Assembly: GCF_021018895.1 (NCBI RefSeq)
Contig: NC_079387.1
Span: 4,827,083 to 4,891,082, forward strand
Source of the DNA: Seriola aureovittata
Taxonomy: Eukaryota > Chordata > Actinopteri > Carangiformes > Carangidae
Direction: 5' to 3'
Length of the DNA stretch: 64,000 bases
Below, piece after piece: positions 58,101 to 64,000 of the stretch; within the stretch, counting starts at the first letter, position 1; each line of letters begins with the position of its first letter. The position numbers and the translations under genes were made by a program. The notes below the pieces were generated by a model. That model did not search any database. It was not told where the DNA came from and saw nothing but the letters and a program-made list of their open reading frames with translations.

Positions 58101-60946
58101 AAAACTTACTCATAATCCCGGGAGAGAGAGCAAGCATGACTGACAAGGTGAGATTCACTTAGGTTTGTGTGTGGAGGAGCCACAGGCAGCAGAGGGCTTA
58201 CAGGTGACCACTGAGAGCCATGTGGGACTGAAAGTAAATTTTTGTGTTGACTGAGACACGACAGAAGATGAAACTTGACGGAGGAAACAGACACAAACAC
58301 CTGGCTGTGTAGGACACTACAGAGAAGTGCTATGCTATGCAGGATGGATGAAGATCTTTTTATTGGCGGAGGTGCTTTTGTCTTTTTTGTTGCATAATTT
58401 ATGTTAGGTGTGCGCTGCTTGGCTTTCTCTCTATCATCTTTGCCGTCAACTGTTGTCTTTGCTTATGATGTAATCCTGGATCAGTTTGTCAAGTCAGGCT
58501 TTTCACAGATATCCCTACTTTTCTTAGCTTCCTTTAGAGTATAAACACCTGTTGCTAAAGAAACAGATTGTTGAGACTGACACAAAACAGTCTGGAAAAA
58601 GGAGGTGAATATATTTTAGAGCAGCTGCTATGAATACACAACTCTGTCTGTGGATAATGTCGTTTTTAATCAGAGTCCAAATCTATTTCTCTACTTTCCT
58701 GAAGTTATTGGTATTGATTCTGTTGTTGAATGCATCTCAGAGCTGTACTGTTCATTGTAGAGCTATTGATCTCATATCGAAACAGTTAATAAGAGCGTCT
58801 TTTTCCCCGTCTTCAGCCTGCTGTCTAATTCTCTTCCTGTCTCCAGGTAATTTATGCCCTCAACACCAAGAACGACGAACATGAAGAAGAAATCGAGTCT
58901 CTGAAAGAAGCCCACGAGGACGAGGTACGGACATCACAAAGCACCAAACATCGATTATATAAAGCACAGGAGCAGATGAATAAGGTCACTATCTATCATC
59001 TTTACAAATTGAAAAGGTCCTCTCACTAGATACAAATGAGTTGTCATGAGATAGAAGATACATTTTAGTGTTAAACTGCTGCAACGTGCACAGGGCATAT
59101 TCACACAAACTTCTCATATTCATGCTGCTTGTCTGTTTCTCTTTTCACTCTCGGCTGTTCAAAAAATCAAGTGATTCCATTTAGGCAGAGTTAAGAAGAC
59201 TTAATGTCTTACAAGCATCTGTTACCTGCAACAGTTTGCAGGTGTGAAGCCCTTCGCTTTCAGCAGATTAACTCCCTTTGCTGCAGTCTGAAAGTGGCAG
59301 GTACAGAGGGCTGCCAAGTGAAAGGAAACCCGGCATAAAGTGTGTTAGTAAGGCTCCAGATCAGCTTCGGTGCTTCTTTGCATAGCTTGTCAAGGTTTTT
59401 AGATTCTGTGCTGGAGGGATGAGCACCGTTCTTCCCAAAGATGTTCCCCTCATTTGGTGTTTTGAAGATGCTGGTGGAGGGGAACGCTTCACTCCAAAAT
59501 CTCCCAAAGGTGTCAATTAGGGTTGAATCTAGAGACCGTGAAGGCCGTATCATATGACTCGCATCATTTTCCTACCCGTCAAACCCCCACACCAATGGTT
59601 GCTTGTACCCCGTATAGAGGCACCTGCAATCGATATGTTTCTCATTTGTTCAGCGTTTTCCTTTCATCTGTCACCTGTATGTATATGCTCCATCTCCAGT
59701 GTGATGCACAATACCAAAGTGTTTCATATTACTGCTTATTACCTTGAATAACCACCACATGGCTGCTGCTATGCACAAGATCCCACAGCAGCTAATTTGA
59801 CTTGGAGAAGCTTCTCCTGCTTGTCCACTTCATTCACTCTAGTGTGAGTGCATCATGGCAGAGAGAGCGGTTTATTTGAGGAGGATCAGACGATTCAGTG
59901 TAATTGGTCTTGATGGGAACCAGTCAACAACGGACCCACCCACCAATACTGCAATTACATGCTCTTAATGCCTTTAATCTAATGTACAGTAGAATAAATC
60001 TCTTCTGAGATTAAAACCTGTGATGAGTTCGTTTAAGGATAAGACCGAAGCCGATGTGAATCCGGTTTAAATGTTGTTAATTTCATTGATATTGCTTTCA
60101 GAGAGAAGCTTTAGTGTACCGTGGTCTAAGTTGTTGATTAAATTAGTGTTGCTTTCAAGTGTTAAATTTTCAAAGTGGGACTCCTCTCCCCTGCCAAGAA
60201 ACATTTCTTGGAGGCAGCAGTGTTTTGCTGGCTCCTAGTTTTATTTATTTCCACATTTTTTTCCCTTTAGCTCTTATTTCCACCTACTCTGTGTGTAGGT
60301 TTTCACAAACCTCTACATGTTGCAGCGGAGCACTACTTTTTATAATGTGTGACATAAAAAAAATATTCGAGTTTGAAATCATTTCTGCAGCATTCAGGAT
60401 GTTGCCTGTTTTGCTTTGCTCTCCCGCTCAGGTCCAACACATTGTGACGGAAACTAGGGACAAGATCATGCAGTACAAGAGCAAGATGGCGGACGAGGCG
60501 GACCTGAGGCGGCGGCTGGCCAGTCTGGAAGAATCTGTTGAACTCCACGAACACATGAAAAGACAGGTCATTCACTGCTGCTGGGCACCACGGGGCTTCA
60601 TTTAGTTCAGCTGTGTTTAGTGAGGCTTTGTTTGTTTTAAACACATTTTCTTTCTTACGTCTTCATGTTATTTTGCGTCACAGTTCCGCAGCAGCCTTTC
60701 ATGAAGCATCTAATAATCTTGTGATATAATATATATATATATACATACAAATAATTATATGAAATTTCAGTGTTTTAATATGATGTAAAATCATGTAGTT
60801 CAGTTGCTGTAATATTTTCTTCCTGTCAGGCTTTAGCAGAGTTTGAGATGTACAGACAGAGAATGGAGGACTCCCAGCTCTGCACTGAGGCACAACACAC
60901 ACAGAGAGTGGTTTCTATGAGCAGAGAGGTAAGGCTTTACTTACAA

Positions 60947-61007
<61 letters not shown>

Positions 61008-63733
61008 ATCACATGACCCCATGGACCCAATTTAATTCTGATAAAACATGATCATCAACTCTAACAATAGGCAGGGCAAAAATATCAGGCTTCTACTAGT
61101 AATAAAATAAAATGGAGCTTTGTCTCCAGAGTGGGTACTTGTATTGCATTGTTATTCGTTGTTTGTATCCAGCACTGTGGATGTCCACATGACCACTCTG
61201 ACATATTGTACCGTTTATAAGTGCCACTAGCCAGTAGAGCAGCGAAACCCAACAGTGTCACGTCGCTCAGAAACAGGAGAGGTGCACCGTCAACCAGATT
61301 CCTCTTTTGTATGACCCTTGCTTCCGTGACAACAGGTAAACACACACATTAAGCTTTGCTGCTTTGCACAGAGTTGCCTCAACTGTTGGAGAAAGCTGCG
61401 GGTTGCTTATTTGCACCATGTTCGCCCGGCGGAGTGAAGGTGTTCACTCCCTCTTAACACAGTAAGATGTCTCCGATCAAACAGCTATGTCGTAATCCAA
61501 TAAAGACCGTTTGCAGATGTTATATAAAGTTACAATCAAATTTAATCTAATGTCATGAAATATATCATGTTTTATCATGCCATGCCATGTCACATACCAT
61601 ATCATACCATGACACACTGTCATATTCGCCTGCTTCTGTGGAGTCTGATGGCAGTGGGCATAAATGAAAACCTAAGGTCTAATTAGCTGGGATGAACTGG
61701 TGGCTGACTGAGCTCAGTTCATCATCACTTCCCTCCTATGTTGGGATTGGTCTGTGTCAGCGTTGGTCTTAGTCCCTCGTCTTCCTCACTGCCACTGCCT
61801 TCATACTGTCTAGTCCCGGCTTGACTAAAGAGACAGCCTCTTTACCAACCTGAGCAAGTCTGCTAGCATCACGTAACATCACATCTCACGCTGCATTTTT
61901 ATATATATTTTTTCAACCCGTCTGCCAGATTATTTGATGCAACAGCAAACACGGACAAGTTGCTGCCGTTCGCACATGTAGAGGCGTAGAGAAGCTGCAA
62001 GTATTTGTTTTGAGAGAAACCAATATACGTATCCTGACAGCATGAGGTAGAAGTACTTTCTTTTCTTAATTGTTACAGAGGGATTTCGAAGAGATGCTGT
62101 GAGCATTTAGCCCGGCACAGGTAGAGATTAGCTTGGCAATGACATATGAACGGTTCAAACAGAATAGAAAATGTTTCGTGGTTTCACTAGGTGGAGGAGA
62201 TGCGTCGGGATTTTGAGGAGAAGCTGCGGGCGTTCAGCCAGGCTCAGGCCCAGTTTGAGGCGGAAAAGCGGCGAGCGCTGGAGGAGCTGAGGTCCACCCA
62301 CCGGCAGGAGGTGGAGGAACTCCTCAACAACCAGCAGAACCAGAGCGCCACCTCCACTGAAGACCAGGAGAAACTGGCTGAGCTCCATAGACAAGAGGTG
62401 GGCTAAGAGTGAGAGAGACAGGAAGATAGATGTGCCTTTTGGAAGGTTAACATTTTTGGATTGAAGCAAGTTTATACAGCAAGTTACTTGATGGGGTAAT
62501 TGCTGTTTCGGAGGCTTACTAAGTTTTCAGTTTTTGGCATGAAAACTGAAACAAGTAGGGTTGTTCTGGTGGCGCACTTGGCTTTTGATTATAATATAAT
62601 TGCCTTGGACCTTTGTTGCATGTCATCCCCTTATTTTCCTCCCATTTTTCCTTTTCTCTCAACTATTTACTGTCCAATATAACTGATTTACCAAAAGCTA
62701 ATCTTAAAAAAAAAAAATAAGATGTTAAATGTGCTCAGTGTTTTACTTAAAATTCAGAATATGTTTTGGCAGGTTTTGGATGTCATGAGCAACATTCAAA
62801 TCTGAGAAAAAAGAAAACCCCATAAAGACTCACTTTCCATTTATCCATCTCTCTGTGCAGGTGGAGGCATTGATGGAGAGGGTGGAGGAGCTAACAAAGG
62901 ATAAGGTCCGTCTGGTGGAGGAGTACGAAGCCAAGCTGGGCAAGGCTCAGGAGTATTATGAGAGAGAGCTGGAGGCCATGAGAAGAACACACCAACTCAC
63001 GACTGAGAACCTGCTGGCCTGGAAAAGGACTGAGGTAAAACCAAATCACATAATCAGACAAGAAGAAAGAAACCAGCAACGCACTTTGTTAAAGGAATAC
63101 TGCACCATTTTACAATCTTACTTTCTGCAGCAGTTTGTAACGTGAATGTTTCTGCTCATGTGAAGGTCGAGCTCCGTAAGGAGTTCCAGGCTCAGGAAGC
63201 GGCCCTGCAGCGCTCGCTGTCCAAGCTGAGGAGCGAGCTTCAGAAAGCTCAGGAGGAGGCCAGAGAGAACCGAGACAAGACCAACAGACTGCAGACGTCA
63301 CTGGCCAACGCCGAGGGAACAATCAAGGTGTGTGTGTGGATGAACATCATGGTTTTCTGTCTTCAATAGTTTGAATAAAATGAATAAAACCAAAATAAAA
63401 ACATCTGATTCATCAGATGTGCGTACAACAACACTGCTCATACTAACTACCCATTTCCTCTTCTCTTTGCATTAATAAAACATAAATAGTATGAGAGTCA
63501 TCGTTTGGTTGAATTTGTGTAGGAAAGTGGGTTAAATTGGATGAAAACAAAAACAAAAGTAAAAGCTTCAGGGCGAAAGCTGTTTTCAAGGATCTCCGAG
63601 TGGTGGGAAATCTAATGTGGTGTGCGCTGATGGTCCTGCAGGCAAATCCGCTGAGCAGGAATAGCTGGGTAGGTTTATGTGACTCCAGGCTGTGGTGGGA
63701 TATGACTGGGTTTTAAAATACCAAATGTTGGAT

Positions 63734-63775
<42 letters not shown>

Positions 63776-63965
63776 CGTGCATGCGTGCGTGCGTGCGTGC
63801 GTGTGTGTGTGTGTGCCCGTGTGCTGCAGAACCTGCACAAGCAGCTGGAAGAAGCCATCCAGGACGGAGAGATCTGGGTGATGCAGCTGAAGGACACGGA
63901 GTACGAACTAGAGGGCAGCAGGGAACGAGTTCAACAGCAGGCAACTGAAATCCTGCACAAAGCCA
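49031..63965 (+). CDS. fam184a: FAM184A-like coiled-coil protein, 5' eight exons (partial)
   Basis: Eight exons (49031-49195, 58847-58924, 60432-60566, 60830-60928, 62191-62397, 62861-63034, 63166-63327, 63830-63965) join in frame to give the first 385 aa plus one base. The gene continues beyond the window. The full human protein is about 1140 aa. The N-terminus MATGTGWQPPYN and MSKKIAQLTKVIYALNTKND match human FAM184A closely and are the main evidence. The protein is almost entirely coiled coil with abundant E, K, R, Q heptads from residue 45 on. No catalytic domain is visible. Its function is poorly known in the family, and a secreted/extracellular annotation exists, but no signal peptide is seen here. 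Exon boundaries 1-7 are all phase 0. Confidence 0.92.
50325..50515 (+). repeat. Dispersed teleost repeat (LINE 3'-end-like), copy c
   Basis: ACCAAAGACATGTAGGTTAG, TTCAAATTGCCTGCACTGG, GTTCCAGGATATGTCTTGCC, CAGTGCATGCTGGGAGAGGA and terminal ATGGATGGATGG match copies a and b, with loss of the left end. Confidence 0.68.
51475..51795 (+). repeat. MITE-like element, copy 3
   Basis: Contains GCCCATTGCAGTTTCCCAGA, GATGTCTTCATATCACTTGT, CAACATCCAAAACCCAAAGA, TTTGACATTTTAGCTTGAAA and a right end near ATTAACGAATGGTTACAACT. It is the best preserved central portion of the family in this window. Confidence 0.65.
56035..56220 (+). repeat. MITE-like element, copy 4
   Basis: ATATTTGAGAAGCTGGAACA, CATTTGACATGTTTTGCTCC, AAATGACTGAAACGGTTTAT and AACTGATTAACTGACTAATT with the 3' end TTATTTCAGCACT. 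It carries only the right half of the element. Confidence 0.6.
56455..56570. repeat. Purine-rich GA tract
   Basis: About 115 bases almost entirely A and G on the plus strand (GAGAGA, AAGAAGA units), in fam184a intron 1. Confidence 0.85.
57894..57910. repeat. (TGTA)n microsatellite
   Basis: About four TGTA units in a short perfect run. Confidence 0.8.
58847..58924 (+). CDS. fam184a: fam184a exon 2
   Basis: 78 nt, aa 56-81, VIYALNTKNDEHEEEIESLK then EAHEDE. Nearly identical to human FAM184A over its first half. Acceptor TTCCTGTCTCCAG, donor GTACGG. Confidence 0.94.
58925..60431 (+). other. fam184a: fam184a intron 2
   Basis: 1.5-kb intron with no supported feature. Confidence 0.7.
60432..60566 (+). 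CDS. fam184a: fam184a exon 3
   Basis: 135 nt, aa 82-126, beginning VQHIVTETRDKIMQYKSKM. It resembles the human QQILAETREKILQYKSKV segment. Donor GTCATT is weak. Acceptor CTCCCGCTCAG. Confidence 0.92.
60830..60928 (+). CDS. fam184a: fam184a exon 4
   Basis: 99 nt, aa 127-159, ALAEFEMYRQRMEDSQLCTE then AQHTQRVVSMSRE. Acceptor TTCCTGTCAG, donor GTAAGG, followed within 20 bases by a long (AC)n tract. Confidence 0.93.
60929..62190 (+). other. fam184a: fam184a intron 4
   Basis: 1.26-kb intron with (AC)n at 60948-61000 next to the donor, and a stretch of imperfect ATCATGCCATG-type repeats at about 61553-61620. Confidence 0.7.
60948..61006. repeat. (AC)n(AT)n microsatellite
   Basis: About 26 AC units followed by three AT units, starting 20 bases after the exon 4 donor of fam184a. 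Confidence 0.95.
62191..62397 (+). CDS. fam184a: fam184a exon 5
   Basis: 207 nt, aa 160-228, VEEMRRDFEEKLRAFSQAQA, QFEAEKRRALEELRSTHRQE, LLNNQQNQSATSTEDQEKLA and ELHRQE. Matches the corresponding human segment (FEEKLRSFGQLQVQFEKDKR) well. Acceptor GTTTCACTAG (TAG instead of CAG), donor GTGGGC. Confidence 0.93.
62398..62860 (+). other. fam184a: fam184a intron 5
   Basis: 463-bp intron. Nothing else seen. Confidence 0.7.
62861..63034 (+). CDS. fam184a: fam184a exon 6
   Basis: 174 nt, aa 229-286, VEALMERVEELTKDKVRLVE, EYEAKLGKAQEYYERELEAM and TTENLLAWKRTE. Acceptor CTCTCTGTGCAG, donor GTAAAA. Confidence 0.93.
63166..63327 (+). CDS. fam184a: fam184a exon 7
   Basis: 162 nt, aa 287-340, VELRKEFQAQEAALQRSLSK and LQTSLANAEGTIK. 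The family alignment (ADLRKEFQGQEAILRKTIGK in human) fixes the start at the GTC after a TGTGAAG acceptor, which is weaker than the CTGCAG 35 bases upstream. Confidence 0.92.
63328..63829 (+). other. fam184a: fam184a intron 7
   Basis: 502-bp intron whose 3' end is a GT/GCGT repeat running to within 15 bases of the exon 8 acceptor. Donor GTGTGTGTG. Confidence 0.8.
63739..63815 (+). repeat. (GT)n(GCGT)n(GT)n microsatellite at a splice acceptor
   Basis: (GT)16 at 63739-63770, a GCGT/GCAT block at 63771-63800 and GT again to 63815, followed by GCCCGTGTGCTGCAG and exon 8. Confidence 0.95.
63830..63965 (+). CDS. fam184a: fam184a exon 8 (last exon in the window)
   Basis: 136 nt, aa 341-385 plus one base of the next codon: NLHKQLEEAIQDGEIWVMQL then ERVQQQATEILHKA. 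It matches human LQKQLDDAKEGE and ERLQQQASDLVLKAS. Ends in phase 1 at donor GTAAGT (63966). The next exon lies beyond the window. Confidence 0.9.
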
Positions 63966-64000
63966 GTAAGTTACTGATATAGTGTTCAGTACTCTCTGGA

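Larger units (their letters stand above)
49196..58846 (+). other. fam184a: fam184a intron 1 (9.65 kb)
   Basis: Long first intron containing a dispersed repeat at about 50325-50515, MITE-like copies at about 51475-51795 and 56035-56220, a purine-rich tract at about 56455-56570, (TGTA)n at 57894-57910 and a T-rich tract at about 58041-58063. No nested gene supported. Confidence 0.72.

Overview
This window is from a teleost fish nuclear genome, most likely a percomorph. The evidence is intron-rich vertebrate genes with GT-AG introns, AT-rich intergenic DNA, long (GT)n/(AC)n microsatellites, Rex3-type LINE fragments and several other dispersed repeats typical of fish. There is no prokaryotic gene organisation, CRISPR array or tRNA.

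Three genes can be assembled exon by exon. (1) A gamma-S-type crystallin gene (plus strand, 14537-15433; three exons, 174 aa) has a TATA box and a poly(A) signal. (2) An ELK-class (Kv12) voltage-gated potassium channel gene, best matched to kcnh3, lies on the minus strand (coding 44897 down to 16307). Its 15 coding exons join in one continuous frame of 1151 aa with PAS cap, S1-S6, a GFG selectivity filter, C-linker, CNBHD with the ELK YNL intrinsic-ligand motif, and a low-complexity tail. (3) The 5' part of fam184a (plus strand, from 49031 past the right edge) contributes eight exons, about 385 aa of coiled coil, starting from a CpG-rich promoter. kcnh3 and fam184a are divergent with about 4 kb between their start codons. 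crygs and kcnh3 are convergent with about 870 bp between their stop codons.

The left 14 kb holds at least one probable GC-rich coding exon of an unrecognised minus-strand gene (1216-1452), with a second phase-compatible candidate exon at 10761-10890. Between them lies a 5'-truncated retrotransposon with an intact 344-codon ORF encoding a CCHC zinc finger and a restriction-like endonuclease (7231-8295).

The rest is intronic or intergenic DNA. It contains Rex3 LINE remnants (22405-22885, 41720-42370, 37980-38122), four copies of a terminal-inverted-repeat MITE-like element (4970, 13045, 51475, 56035), three copies of another dispersed fish repeat (21485, 45805, 50325) and many microsatellites. 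I found no clearly new system. The most interesting observations are a UG-repeat tract that replaces the polypyrimidine tract before fam184a exon 8, an enlarged sequon-rich pore turret in the potassium channel, an in-frame open 5' extension of that channel, and the intact retrotransposon endonuclease ORF.
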